Of a stretch of DNA of 60,915 nt, positions 17,328 to 26,877 are shown in pieces (position 1 is the stretch's first letter; each line of letters opens with the position of its first letter). This DNA is from Nostoc sp. NMS8. Its GTDB lineage: Bacteria > Cyanobacteriota > Cyanobacteriia > Cyanobacteriales > Nostocaceae. The stretch lies in NCBI RefSeq assembly GCF_017115045.1, contig NZ_JABXKK010000045.1, positions 1 through 60,915 of the forward strand. The letters are read 5' to 3'. Below the pieces are notes generated by a model, which was given only the letters and a program-made list of their open reading frames with translations, was not told the origin of the DNA and searched no databases. The translations under genes were made by a program, and so were the position numbers.

Positions 17328-19853
17328 CTAAACGGAGACGTTGCCACCAATAACAAGATTTGTCGCCGTGAAGCTATTCAAAGTCGTCAAAGTACTAAAA
17401 GCATTAGCACCACCATCGGCATCAAGTTGAACTCTAGTAGAAGTACCCGATTGCACAAAGCGTAAGTAACCATCTGTGATGGGATTAGTGCCAAGGTAAT
17501 TTAGACTCCTAAATAGGTCAGTCAAAACCAATTTATCCTGGCTTTGATTAAAATCAGTGATTACATCACCAGTAGTTCCCTTATCGCTAAAAGCCAGGTA
17601 GACAAAGCGATCATTCTCAGTACCACCAGTGAGGATGTCATTACCAACACCGCCAATCAGGATATCATTACCAATACCACCAGCAAGGTTATCATTACCA
17701 ACACCACCCCGCAGCAGGTCATTACCACTGTTGCCTCTGATGGTGTCATCACCTTCTTGACCATTAATCACATCATCAGAATTGTTTAAGCCATCAACAA
17801 TGTTGTTGAGGTTGTTGAAAAAACTAACTGTGTTCTGCCTAGTAATACTAAATTGGGCGATGTTAGCATCGAAAGCATCAAAACTTTCTTGAATGGTAGT
17901 TTGTCCATCAAACAAGATGTTACCCAAGTCAACTCTAGCGCCGCCACTGATTCGGAGATTTTCGAGGTTTTCCAGAGCAAAGTTTTGTAGGATTACCTTG
18001 GGACTATTAAGGACGCTTTCAAAGGAGATTTCTAAATTACCACCATTATTAGTTAGTAGTAGCTTTCGAGCAGTTAAACCAGACCCCTGAAATTTGAGAG
18101 TATCAGTCGCGGCAATGACTGCGGCTGATGGATTCGCTCCTTTACCCACACCACCAAAATCAGTGATAGTGTCTGTACCGTCGCCTAAGTTGTAGACAAA
18201 TCGATCTTGACCGCTACCTCCGGTGAGAGTGTCGTTGCCTTTATTACCCGTGATGGTGTCGTTACCAGCTAATCCAGTGATGATGTTGTTGCTAGCTGTG
18301 CCTGTGAGGATATCGGCATTTGAGGTTCCAGTTAATTTCAGCGGAGTAACTGTTAGGTTAAAGATATCGCTGACAGTAGCGTTGCTGTTGTCTTTAACGG
18401 TGACTTTGACGCTGATGGTTCCGACATTAGCAGCTAGGGGTATGCCGCTAAAGGCGCGAGTCGTTGCATTAAAAGTTAACCAACTTGGTAAGGCGCTACC
18501 GTTATTTAAGGTGGCTGTGTAGGTTAGGATATCGCCTGTGTCAACGTCAGCAAAGGTGTTGGCGGGAACGCTAAAGTTAAACTGACTATTTTCACTGGTA
18601 GTTTTGTCTGCGATCGCACTTACTATACTTGGTGCATGATTTATTCTGCCGTAGATATTATTGTTATTGTTGGATGTCCCTGCATCATTTGCTGCATTGT
18701 TGCCGCTAAAAGAAGGATTACCTAAAGAGTTGACAGTAGGTAAAACGGTAGGCATTCCCTGGTTATTAGTGTTGCTATTGGTGAGAGATTGCATGATAAA
18801 AATCCCCCCACCTAAGCCTTGACCGGGGTTTCCTCCTGTCCCACCTGTGGCAGTGTTGTTATTAAAGGTGGTATTGCTGAGGGTTAAAGAGCCACTGCGG
18901 ACAAAAATTCCACCCCCCAGTCCAGCACCACCACCGCCGCTGAAGCCACCGTAGTTAAAGCTACCACCGCCGTCGCCGCCAAAGCTGCCGCCAGAGCCTC
19001 TACTGAAGTAGCCATAGCCGCCGCCGCCACCGTAGCCACCGTTGCCGCCAATGCCGGCATAATTACCGCCTTCGCTGCTAAAACCACCACCACCGCCACC
19101 GCCGAAACCGCCGTTGCCGCCGTTGCCGCCGCCGAAACCACCACCACCGCCACCGCCGATGCCACCGTTGCCGCCATTGCCGCCGTTACCACCGCCACTG
19201 TTGCCACCGTTACCACCATTGCTGCCGCCGCCGCCACCGAAACCGCCGATGCCGCGGCTGCCGCCAAAGCCAGCGCCACCATTGCCGCCATAATTGCCGT
19301 TACCGCCATAACCGCCATTTCTGTCACTGCTAGAACCAAAGAGTCCGCCGCCGCCGCTGCCACTAGCATTGCCAAATAGTCCACCACCGCCACCGCCGAA
19401 GGCGCCGCCCTCTACTGTACCGCTACCGCCTTGGGCTGCGTTATTACTAAAAGCGACATTGGTTAAAGAGACATTGCCATTATAGATAAACAAGCCGCCA
19501 CCCATACCAGCACCGCCGCCGCCCCTACCACCATCTCCACCTTTTGCGCGTCCATTGGTGATGGTTAAATTGGAAATATTGACGGTTCCCGACAAGATGA
19601 ATAAGGGGCGCACGTCGCCGTTGTCGTTGATGTTATTGCCATTGGCGTCGCCACTAAGGGTGTGGTTGTTGCCCACAATGTTGATGTTGCTGTTTACCAG
19701 CGTTTTTACTACCCCTGTCACACGCACATTATTATTCAGGGTAATTGTGTCATTCCCTGCTAGTTGGTTCGCTTTGAGAATTGCATAACTGAAAGTACCT
19801 GGAGTTAAGCCTGTGCCGTCATCGGTAGTCTTATTAACAATGAAATTTGCCAT
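17328..19853 (-). CDS. Glycine-rich RTX (calcium-binding) surface or secreted protein
   Basis: The 841-residue product starts MANFIVNKTTDDGTGLTPGT, like the beta-helix N-termini of cyanobacterial surface proteins, and has no classical signal peptide. Residues about 105-320 are an extreme glycine-rich tract of GGxGG/GGNGG units (PGRS-like). A cadherin-like putative Ig domain follows (about 405-500, with SENSQFNFSVPANTFADVD). Two clusters of RTX nonapeptides come next (GNDTITGNKGNDTLTGG near 530, and GGVGNDNLAGG near 715-750) with C-terminal aspartate-rich beta rolls. This architecture is typical of type I secretion substrates exported by ABC systems with TolC, whose signal is C-terminal. No secretion genes are adjacent. 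It may be an adhesin or matrix protein. Confidence 0.85.
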   Translation of the reverse strand: MANFIVNKTTDDGTGLTPGTFSYAILKANQLAGNDTITLNNNVRVTGVVKTLVNSNINIVGNNHTLSGDANGNNINDNGDVRPLFILSGTVNISNLTITNGRAKGGDGGRGGGGAGMGGGLFIYNGNVSLTNVAFSNNAAQGGSGTVEGGAFGGGGGGLFGNASGSGGGGLFGSSSDRNGGYGGNGNYGGNGGAGFGGSRGIGGFGGGGGSNGGNGGNSGGGNGGNGGNGGIGGGGGGGFGGGNGGNGGFGGGGGGGFSSEGGNYAGIGGNGGYGGGGGYGYFSRGSGGSFGGDGGGSFNYGGFSGGGGAGLGGGIFVRSGSLTLSNTTFNNNTATGGTGGNPGQGLGGGIFIMQSLTNSNTNNQGMPTVLPTVNSLGNPSFSGNNAANDAGTSNNNNNIYGRINHAPSIVSAIADKTTSENSQFNFSVPANTFADVDTGDILTYTATLNNGSALPSWLTFNATTRAFSGIPLAANVGTISVKVTVKDNSNATVSDIFNLTVTPLKLTGTSNADILTGTASNNIITGLAGNDTITGNKGNDTLTGGSGQDRFVYNLGDGTDTITDFGGVGKGANPSAAVIAATDTLKFQGSGLTARKLLLTNNGGNLEISFESVLNSPKVILQNFALENLENLRISGGARVDLGNILFDGQTTIQESFDAFDANIAQFSITRQNTVSFFNNLNNIVDGLNNSDDVINGQEGDDTIRGNSGNDLLRGGVGNDNLAGGIGNDILIGGVGNDILTGGTENDRFVYLAFSDKGTTGDVITDFNQSQDKLVLTDLFRSLNYLGTNPITDGYLRFVQSGTSTRVQLDADGGANAFSTLTTLNSFTATNLVIGGNVSV

Positions 19854-19926
19854 TTGATTTTTTTAGGTAAATGAGGGGTTATTTGTAGGTAGGACTTACA
19901 CACTCGTGAGGCTGGATTTAGATCCT

Positions 19927-20155
19927 TAGGGACTTCCAAAAAAATATTCAATTAACTCTTGTGGGGTGCGCGTCTCGCCCGCCCTATGGACTGGGCGCTC
20001 ATGTTGCCCACCTTACAATATTAGACATCTCCGAAAAAGAATGTAGAGACGTAGTAGTGCTACGTCTCTACAAGGGTTCTAGGTAACGCATCTTTAATTT
20101 CTGGAGATGTCTATTGGATAATTTATTTCTTGGAGTTCCCTTAGGGATATTGGCA
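19927..20155. repeat. Non-autonomous element with imperfect terminal inverted repeats and a nested hairpin
   Basis: The 19854-20223 gap holds no gene. Its ends are agggacttccaaaaaaat at about 19927 and atttcttggagttccctta at about 20155, which pair imperfectly. Inside is a second pair, agacatctcc (20023) with ggagatgtct (20101-20110), which encloses a perfect palindrome at 20042-20071 (arms tgtagagacgtag / ctacgtctctaca). The outer blocks match the repeat at 7224-7330. Confidence 0.6.
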
Positions 20156-20223
20156 ACAAGTTTTGTAGGTCGATGCAACTTTAGATGCAGCCTTGTAGAA
20201 AAGGGAAAAAATTGAAAGCTTCA

Positions 20224-21063
20224 TTAACTCATTGCTTCTACCGGCTGGGCGACAATCACATTCGCTAAACTATTGCTAGGGTTCTTCCAAAAAGACAACC
20301 CATCATATTGAGTAAATAAATCCGGTGGTAAAATCGTAAGTCGCGGTTGAAACTCGACTTTCGGACGCACCTGATGTAGCCCTTTAGTATTCAAGCGATT
20401 ATCAAATTCGGAAGCTTCATATTCCACGTTGGCAAAATCATGCTCAAAGGGTTCCTCTTCTAAAAATTGATAAATCAGCGATATGGTCTTATCAGGTGCT
20501 TGGGTTAATAAGTCGTAGTCCACCAAAAGTAAAGACGCGCTATGTTCGCTATAAAAAGCTTCTTTCAGGGCGTTATAAGCAAACCCTACTAACCGTCCCC
20601 CTTGACTCAAAGCTTCGGTGCGGGTGTAGACTGTGGAGCGTTCAGCAGGATTATTAAACATCCGCGATACATCAAAAGCATTTCGGCGAATGAGCCGTTC
20701 GATGCTATCCATAATCCAAGCGACATTCCGCACGCAGCAAATCACTTTTGAGCTAGGAAATAGTTCGTGAATTAAGGACAATTTGCTACACCACAAACGA
20801 TTAGTGTCAAAGATGACTTCTTTATCCGCTTGGAATTCGTAGAATGTAGAAAAAATAGCTAAGGTTAATGCTCGTTTTTGCTCAGGGGTGATAAAAACGG
20901 AAAATTCATTGTCTTCGCTCATTGCTTCTAGCATTCGGTTCACCAGACTACCTACAGGGCTAGACATACTGGCGTGAAACCGGGGATTTTGCCGCAGTAA
21001 GGCTCCGAGTAAGGTGGAACCGGAACGAGGTAAGCCGGAAATCAAGTGGATTTTTGGGATCAT
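20224..21063 (-). CDS. Sulfotransferase family protein
   Basis: The 279-residue product begins with the PAPS-binding loop of sulfotransferases, ISGLPRSGSTLLGALL (residues 8-23). A second conserved block, VICCVRNVAWIMDSIERL (about 108-125), holds the Arg and Ser of the 3'-phosphate binding site. The family transfers sulfate from PAPS to hydroxyl or amino groups of sugars, lipids or proteins, usually in the cytosol. The acceptor cannot be predicted. No PAPS-synthesis genes are nearby. The gene is monocistronic. Confidence 0.82.
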   Translation of the reverse strand: MIPKIHLISGLPRSGSTLLGALLRQNPRFHASMSSPVGSLVNRMLEAMSEDNEFSVFITPEQKRALTLAIFSTFYEFQADKEVIFDTNRLWCSKLSLIHELFPSSKVICCVRNVAWIMDSIERLIRRNAFDVSRMFNNPAERSTVYTRTEALSQGGRLVGFAYNALKEAFYSEHSASLLLVDYDLLTQAPDKTISLIYQFLEEEPFEHDFANVEYEASEFDNRLNTKGLHQVRPKVEFQPRLTILPPDLFTQYDGLSFWKNPSNSLANVIVAQPVEAMS

Positions 21064-21670
21064 TTAGTTACAAAAATACTGCACCTATGGGCTTTGATTC
21101 GCAGAGAAAGAGCGATCGCCAAAGTTCTGAATCATTGGCATAATGGAATTGTACAGCGCTCGGCTTGATCAATGTATTTAGTTGTCCTATTTTTGACTAG
21201 GATCAATTACCTATATTTATGTATTTCACTTGGTTATTGATCCTAATTAATCTGATGTAGTAATACTAGAATACAGTGATACTACTAGGCTACTTATGCT
21301 AAATATAAAACTATTGAGGTATGCAGATATATGAATACCAGAAAGTTACCATCCTCTTGAGAAAATGTTTTTGCGATCGCTCAACCCTTGAACTGAGTCC
21401 TTCTAACATCAGGCATGATGTCAGCCAAGTACTAAATAAGTCAAGAGTAACAAATAGCACTGAAGCTACAACTACAGCAATGCAAGTTAAATGTCTTTAG
21501 TATTAGTGAATAAATTTAGTTACTTTTAAATAATTTATATTGCAAAGTTTTAAGTAATCAGACAAAAATATTTACGAAACCCTTTCGGGGCAGGAATAGG
21601 GAACAGAAGACAAGAACTAGCCCCAAAGTAAAATTTAAAGCCATATTTATTGTGGGGTGGATATCTTGTC

Positions 21671-22021
21671 ATTGGTGTCAACTTAACGTTAAAGTTATGT
21701 CCCACAAGGAACTCAAGTTCCTTGCTAATAGCAAAAGTCATCTTTAGATGACTAAATACCTCGAAAAATCTTTAGTCTACTGAAGTAGACTTTAGCTATT
21801 AGCCGTGAAATTTATTTCACGGCGGGTGAAGAAGGCAACAAATAAGCTAAAACCCTTTTCAAACCTCGTTTCCAGCCGGAGGCTGGAAATGCTGCTCCTG
21901 GTGGCTCTGCCGCGAGTTCGAGAGGCGGAGCCTCAAAGACGAGCATTCCCAGTCGGAGACTGGGAACGAGGTAATCTAAGAGCTAGTTATAGGCTAACTT
22001 TCACGTTAAGTTGACACCAAT
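21671..22021. mobile_element. 351 bp element with 27 bp terminal inverted repeats (MITE-like)
   Basis: The left end attggtgtcaacttaacg... (21671-21697) and the right end (21995-22021) are reverse complements at 26 of 27 positions. The element encloses several hairpins: agtctactgaagtagact (21773-21790), gccgtgaaatttatttcacggc (21803-21824), and an inverted pair at 21865-21892 / 21943-21970. It has no transposase; the 69-codon frame inside is not protein-like. It sits just after a gtggggtgg...cttgtc stretch of the 7224-type repeat. I see no clear target duplication. The rest of the 21064-22096 gap shows no gene. Confidence 0.75.
21865..21970. repeat. Dispersed inverted-repeat pair nested in the 351 bp element
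   Basis: Arms of 28 bases, ctcgtttccagccggaggct... (21865-21892) and its inverse form gcattcccagtcggagact... (21943-21970), face each other. A second pair of the same family is at 31508-31535 / 31587-31614. The ends ctcgttnccag and gcattccc mark the family. Confidence 0.65.
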
Positions 22022-22096
22022 GGGCAGTGCCGTGCCCCTACGGGTGTACCTCACGCTTGTCAATAAACGCTATAGCGATCGCTGTGTTGACAATCC

Positions 22097-23374
22097 TTAT
22101 AGTTTGATACGACCTGTACCTACCTCTACCTTCTGCGATCCTTCAACGATTTGGTAAAGTTTGTGTTCAAATTTCTGCATACATGCCGACCAGTCAAAGT
22201 CAAGTATAGAGGGGCGAGCGTGTCTAGTCATGTCTGCTTTCAAATCAGGATTTTCCAGAATTGCAATTACCTTTTGGGCGAAATCTGTAGGGTTGTTAGG
22301 TTGGGCAAGAAAGCCATTATGACCAGGAATTACCTGTTCTGAGGTTGACGGTGCAACAACCGCAACTAGAGGGGTTCCAGATGCTAATGCCTCGTTATTT
22401 GTAGTGCAGAAGTTCTCAGTCACAGAAGGGTTGACAAAAATATCTGCTCTGGCAAACCAACCTAAAAGTTCTGTACCGTGAGACTCACCCCATACAGTAA
22501 TACTCGATCCAAACTTTTTCGCGCGATCGCGGATCTCCTCATCTAGCGGGCCACTACCAACAATTACCAGATGAACATCAGGAATTTTGGCAGCGATGAC
22601 TGGAAAGATATCAAGCAATTGGTTGACATTCTTTTCCGGTGTGATGCGTCCGACAAACAAAAGAGTTGGTCGGTTATCATTAGGAATTGGGTCGTAACAG
22701 ATGTTTCGCGGGTGAAATTTTTCGCAATCGATGCCTTGATAAGCGACGTATTCGGCGCGTTGGCATTTCAGTTCTTCGTATTTAGTCAGTTGTTCTTTAG
22801 AAGAGAAGTAATTGAAGTCATAAGACTCACTAAATTGCTTGACTAAAACGGGAATGATCGGACGAACCAAATTGAAGAAGCGATCTCCAAAGTAATATTT
22901 GATATATGCGACGATATCTGTATGGAAGAGTGATATTATGGGTGTGCCTGTTCGCTTTGCGTATTCAGTGCCAATTGGACGACCGTAGCCTTGCAAGAAA
23001 AATGAATATAAACCTCTCATTTGTGCGGCTTCTTCAACCACAATAATGTCGGGTTTGAATTTCTCCAGCAACTTGGTATCACTCCAATGCCGATAGCTCA
23101 ATGGTTGAGGAAGAGACTTGTAGAATACTAGTGGTTGTGTGGGGAATGCGTAAGCAGAGAAATTGGGGAAAGACTGAATTTCCTCTAAACCTGGCATGGG
23201 GCGATCGCCAACATTTTTGGGGTAGCGATCGTTGATTTGCGGATGGATTAGAAAAACCTCATGTCCCTGCTCTAGCAACCAACGAACCCGTTGATGTACT
23301 GCGACGGAAACTCCAGTCAAGAAAGGGGCATACAACCCAGTAAATAGTGCAATGCGAAGTTTTTGCTTAGTCAT
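22097..23374 (-). CDS. hglT: Heterocyst glycolipid glycosyltransferase (GT4 type)
   Basis: The 425-residue product is a family 4 retaining glycosyltransferase. It has an N-terminal acceptor domain (LFTGLYAPFLTGVSVAVHQR) and a C-terminal nucleotide-sugar domain with LFVGRITPEKNV, GSGPLDE and the EX7E motif in ENFCTTNNEAL. In Anabaena PCC 7120 the gene at this place in the glycolipid island is hglT (all5341), which adds glucose to the long-chain polyol aglycone. The match in family, length and synteny makes orthology likely. It is the most distal gene of the minus-strand arm, 410 bases after the next gene, so it may have its own promoter. The product probably acts at the cytoplasmic membrane face. 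Confidence 0.85.
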   Translation of the reverse strand: MTKQKLRIALFTGLYAPFLTGVSVAVHQRVRWLLEQGHEVFLIHPQINDRYPKNVGDRPMPGLEEIQSFPNFSAYAFPTQPLVFYKSLPQPLSYRHWSDTKLLEKFKPDIIVVEEAAQMRGLYSFFLQGYGRPIGTEYAKRTGTPIISLFHTDIVAYIKYYFGDRFFNLVRPIIPVLVKQFSESYDFNYFSSKEQLTKYEELKCQRAEYVAYQGIDCEKFHPRNICYDPIPNDNRPTLLFVGRITPEKNVNQLLDIFPVIAAKIPDVHLVIVGSGPLDEEIRDRAKKFGSSITVWGESHGTELLGWFARADIFVNPSVTENFCTTNNEALASGTPLVAVVAPSTSEQVIPGHNGFLAQPNNPTDFAQKVIAILENPDLKADMTRHARPSILDFDWSACMQKFEHKLYQIVEGSQKVEVGTGRIKL

Positions 23375-23784
23375 AAAAAAGGGGAATATTTTACGAAATT
23401 GCTGGTTTTGAACTTAGGATTTATACAGCAAATGTTCCATGAACATCCTGATTATTTGGCTCACAAATTCCCACTAATATACTTAGACTAAGGATTTACA
23501 CATTTTCAAATTGTCTAAATCATCAATAGTCAAAAGGATGTTTTTAACCATGTTGACAAACTATTAAATCATCCAGAAAACTAAGTCAAAATCCCCCTTG
23601 ATATATTTTTCTAACTTCTTGTCATCAATGCAAATACATCTTGCTAATCAACAAGTAAAAGTGTGTACTTTGACAAGTGTTATAGCTAATATATTTTTAC
23701 TAAATATAAGATAATATAATTTGAAGACTAGGGAATGTTTAGTGTAATAACTTTCATACCCTAGTTCATATCTAGCGATTAAAT
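23375..23784. other. Gene-free stretch between hglT and the family 2 glycosyltransferase
   Basis: 410 bases, AT-rich, no coding frame. It should contain the hglT promoter. I see no confident GTA-N8-TAC (NtcA) site by eye. Confidence 0.35.
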
Positions 23785-25071
23785 TCAAAGAGAAACTTTG
23801 CTATCAATAGGTTGATCTAACCATTGATAAGGGCGATATTCGACTAGCCGGACATTCCAGGGCCCTTGAACGCGATAGCTGACGCCGCGCCAGGTAACTG
23901 TTGAAACCCACAGGGATGATAGCATCGCTAACCCATAAACCCACTGTGTTAAAGGAATCCCAATTAACATTCTGATAATTGTGGCAGCTGATAATTTTGC
24001 GTAGACATGCAAGGGCTTGCCCATAAGCATCGCTTGGTCATTAGCACGAACTACTCGCTGTATCTCTAATTCCAACACCAGCATTATCAAGAGTAATCCA
24101 ACAGTGTAGACCCCATAGCAAACTAACAACAAAGCCGCAGCTTCCCACTTTGCCTCTAACAACGACTCTAAAACTAAAATGATTAGTAAAGTTGGAAACA
24201 AAATGCTTGAAACAGCTTCACTAACAAGAGCTAACCAACGTGGGTGATAGAGTCGAGAATAGAGGATAAGGCGTTTGAGATAGTCTATTAAGTTGAATAA
24301 ATCAGTCTCTTCACGATTTACAATCAGCAGCGAAGGCACAAACTTTACCTGAAAACCATGTTTTTTCAGGATATCGTGCATCATAAAATCTTCGCCTAAA
24401 GCTTGTCCCCATTTATCTAGGAGTCCTGTTTGGCGAAGTACTTCTGTTTTCACAGCCAAAGTCCCACCCCAAGGAATCTGGAAGATAAACATTTGCACTA
24501 CTGTAGATACATTGCCCACGTAGCGCACTAAAGAACCCCAATATCTACCTGTTGGTACGTACCAACGATTACCTGTTGTCGCACCGACTTTAGGATCGCC
24601 CAGAGGACTGACTAATTCTCGCAGCCAATTCGGATGAACTATAGTATCAGCATCTACTAAAGCAACCACCTTGTAGGAGTCGTCTAACTCACGGACAGCT
24701 TGGATTAAAGAACTGCATTTGAGACTACAATTGTTGCGGACTATTCTCAAAGGGCTGATTTGAACGTTGGTTGCTTCTTGTTCTGTGATGGTTTCACTAG
24801 CAATTTTCCAGGCGGGATCTTCGTGACTATCAACGATTAACTTTAAATCATACTGTGGATAGTTTTGATTTAGGAGCGATCGCAAACATCTAGGCAAAAA
24901 CGGATCGGCACCGCGTAAGCAAAGAATCACTGCTGTTTTGGGCAACTGGTCATCTGGTAATAAGTTTTTTTTAGATGACCGCAGATACCATATAAAGACA
25001 AGCGTTAAACAGACCTGAATAACCAGCCAACCCATCAAAGACTTAGACAGAAATGTTGCCAAATCTTCCAT
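23785..25071 (-). CDS. Membrane glycosyltransferase family 2 (ceramide glucosyltransferase-like)
   Basis: The 428-residue product has one N-terminal membrane helix (about 12-30), a GT-A domain and several C-terminal helices (about 280-400). The GT-A domain shows LCLRGADPFL, the DxD-like VALVDADT, and GEDFMMHD before a QxxRW-like region. This layout is that of processive or ceramide-glucosyltransferase-like GT2 enzymes (HpnI group) that act on lipid acceptors at the membrane. It lies in the glycolipid island between hglT and a DUF2141 gene, at the position of PCC 7120 all5342. A role in glycolipid or envelope sugar transfer is likely. The exact acceptor is not known to me. Confidence 0.85.
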   Translation of the reverse strand: MEDLATFLSKSLMGWLVIQVCLTLVFIWYLRSSKKNLLPDDQLPKTAVILCLRGADPFLPRCLRSLLNQNYPQYDLKLIVDSHEDPAWKIASETITEQEATNVQISPLRIVRNNCSLKCSSLIQAVRELDDSYKVVALVDADTIVHPNWLRELVSPLGDPKVGATTGNRWYVPTGRYWGSLVRYVGNVSTVVQMFIFQIPWGGTLAVKTEVLRQTGLLDKWGQALGEDFMMHDILKKHGFQVKFVPSLLIVNREETDLFNLIDYLKRLILYSRLYHPRWLALVSEAVSSILFPTLLIILVLESLLEAKWEAAALLLVCYGVYTVGLLLIMLVLELEIQRVVRANDQAMLMGKPLHVYAKLSAATIIRMLIGIPLTQWVYGLAMLSSLWVSTVTWRGVSYRVQGPWNVRLVEYRPYQWLDQPIDSKVSL

Positions 25072-25112
25072 TAAATTTTTAATCTCCGACAGAATGAGGG
25101 ATTGGGGATTGA

Positions 25113-25154
25113 AAAGAGGCAGAGGGGCAGGGTGCGGGGGGCAGAGGAGAAAAT
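25113..25154. repeat. 42 bp block identical to 13017-13058
   Basis: The sequence beginning aaagaggcagaggggcaggg is repeated base for base at 13017-13058. The surrounding C-rich half differs between the two sites. It is a dispersed low-complexity repeat in the short gap upstream of the GT2 gene. Confidence 0.75.
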
Positions 25155-25193
25155 TCTTATCCCTGCTCCCCTCATCCCCAGCCCCCAGTCCCT

Positions 25194-25661
25194 TTACGAA
25201 TCAAGCGAATATTTCATGATGATGTTGACTGTTGTATTTTTGTTTACAACAAAACTGGCGTCGCGAAACTTTGGTGTACCTGTTTGTATGGACACAGTTG
25301 GATTTTTAGAAATTCCAAAACCTTCTGTGGGAATACCAAAAAAGTCTTTATTGAGTTTGCGATCGCCATTTTGATCGTCAACTATCGCAACAGCATAAGT
25401 TCCAGGCTTCAAACCGGAGAATTCTTTTTTTACAGAAGTGCCAGTAATCTTAACGCAGCCACTTTGAGATCCATTAGAGTTACTCATTGGAAATCCTTTT
25501 TCACTTGCGTAAACTCTGAAGCAAATCTCGCCTTTTTGGTGATGTATTCCATTTACTACAACACTTAGGGTTGCAGTTGGCTCTGCATTCACTGTTTTAG
25601 CAAAGCTGATGCTCACTAAAGCAGCAAGCAAAACATGAGATAATTGAGATAGTTTCAGCAT
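25194..25661 (-). CDS. Exported DUF2141 protein
   Basis: I choose the start at 25661 (MLKLSQLSHVLLAALVSISF, a signal peptide cut near VNA) rather than the longer frame to 25748, which overlaps the neighbouring gene. The mature protein of about 130 residues matches DUF2141: LSVVVNGIHHQKGEICFRVY, LKPGTYAVAIVDDQNGDRKLN and FFGIPTEGFG. DUF2141 proteins are small periplasmic beta-sandwich proteins, often encoded beside lipid or carotenoid genes. Their role is unknown. The position inside the glycolipid island, between two glycosyltransferases, suggests a periplasmic part in glycolipid handling; that is inference. Confidence 0.82.
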   Translation of the reverse strand: MLKLSQLSHVLLAALVSISFAKTVNAEPTATLSVVVNGIHHQKGEICFRVYASEKGFPMSNSNGSQSGCVKITGTSVKKEFSGLKPGTYAVAIVDDQNGDRKLNKDFFGIPTEGFGISKNPTVSIQTGTPKFRDASFVVNKNTTVNIIMKYSLDS

Positions 25662-25695
25662 AGTTTTGTAGTTGCAATAAATTATTTCGATTCGT

Positions 25696-26688
25696 TCAAA
25701 ATGTGGCTTGCTGTTGTTTAATTGATGCTGGCTGCCAACCTTTTCCAATTCCTTGCAGCACCTTGAGAATATCTTTCAGCAAAAGATATTCTGTTCCTTT
25801 TAAGTGCTGATGTAGACTTATATGACAATACAGCCGCTCATTCAAACTCAGGGAGCTACGCCAAATAGAGAGTATATATTCCCAGAAGATTCTCCAATGT
25901 GGCAATAAAGTTTTCCCTTTATTTGCTGAATCAAACCACACTGCATACCCATAAAAATCCGGCAGAATATTCAATGAGGATTTTCGATTTTTCTTTCCTA
26001 ATAATAAATAATTAGGAAAGAACATACTCATTGATTGTTGTGGATGACTTCTGGCAAAAAACAGGTATTCAGGGATTTCATAGAATCTACCAAGAATGCC
26101 AAGTCTTAACAAGAGAATTCCATCTGCATTACCGTAACCACCCATCTGTGGTATCTTTCTCAAGGCACTAGCGCGAATTACTCCGTAACATTGATAACAT
26201 AAATGCTTCGTCAGCAATTCGTGAAAACGCTCGTGTGGTTTTAGCGCATCTGCCTTGAGTTTTATATCGTAGTTTTGCAGAAAATTCCCCTGTTCATCAA
26301 TGAAATATACCTGGGAATGACACAAGATTATCGTAGGATCTTGGTCAAGCACTTCAATACACTTCTTGATAAAATCTGGGGAATGTAGGTCATCATAAGC
26401 TGCCCATTTAAAGTACTCACCCGAAGACAATTCAAAAACGCGATTGAAGTTACGCGCGCAACCAATATTTGTATCATTGCGGTAGTAACAAATACGCTGG
26501 TCTTGCTCGGCATAAGCTCTACAAATTTCCTCTGTTTTATCTGTAGAAGCATTATCTGAAATAATTAGCTCAAAATCTTCAAAAGTCTGAGCCAAGAGTG
26601 AATCTATGGCTTCTTTGATAAATCTTTCACCATTATATACAGGTAATCCGATGCTCAATCGTGGCTGATTGCTACTCATAGAAAACAA
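25696..26688 (-). CDS. Glycosyltransferase family 2
   Basis: The 330-residue product begins with the GT2 signature LSIGLPVYNGERFIKEAIDS, then FELIISDNASTD and FKWAAYDD as the nucleotide-sugar/metal-binding motif. It has no membrane helix, so it is a soluble GT-A enzyme acting on an unknown acceptor. A second possible start is Met4. It is in the minus-strand arm of the glycolipid island at the place of all5344 in PCC 7120. The downstream DUF2141 gene follows closely, suggesting cotranscription. Confidence 0.85.
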   Translation of the reverse strand: MFSMSSNQPRLSIGLPVYNGERFIKEAIDSLLAQTFEDFELIISDNASTDKTEEICRAYAEQDQRICYYRNDTNIGCARNFNRVFELSSGEYFKWAAYDDLHSPDFIKKCIEVLDQDPTIILCHSQVYFIDEQGNFLQNYDIKLKADALKPHERFHELLTKHLCYQCYGVIRASALRKIPQMGGYGNADGILLLRLGILGRFYEIPEYLFFARSHPQQSMSMFFPNYLLLGKKNRKSSLNILPDFYGYAVWFDSANKGKTLLPHWRIFWEYILSIWRSSLSLNERLYCHISLHQHLKGTEYLLLKDILKVLQGIGKGWQPASIKQQQATF

Positions 26689-26760
26689 GTATTTGGAAAA
26701 CGGTGGATTATTTTATGCTTAATTACAGCTAATTGTTAGGTAGATGCAATGTTATAGTTT

Positions 26761-26832
26761 AGAATTCAGAATTCAGAATTCAGAATGATTTGTGGTGTCC
26801 CGATCCCCGACTTATTTAATAAGTGGGGGATC
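26761..26832. repeat. Heptamer tandem repeat plus hairpin between hgdA and the GT2 gene
   Basis: Three and a half copies of agaattc (26761-26786) are followed by a perfect-looking stem at 26802-26832 (gatccccgacttatt / aataagtgggggatc, one extra G). On the minus strand the hairpin follows hgdA and could attenuate or terminate transcription, although the T-run (taattttt) is on the plus-strand side. Confidence 0.55.
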
Positions 26833-26877
26833 TAATTTTTAAGTTACAATCCAACAATGATTGTAAAAATCTGTGAA

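Noticed and set aside
18884..19393. Ala/Val-rich minus-strand frame of 169 codons
   Set aside because: Frame-shifted reading of the glycine-rich tract; the Gly frame continues on both sides.
21805..22014. Plus-strand frame of 69 codons inside the 351 bp element
   Set aside because: Runs through hairpin repeats to the terminal repeat; not a transposase.
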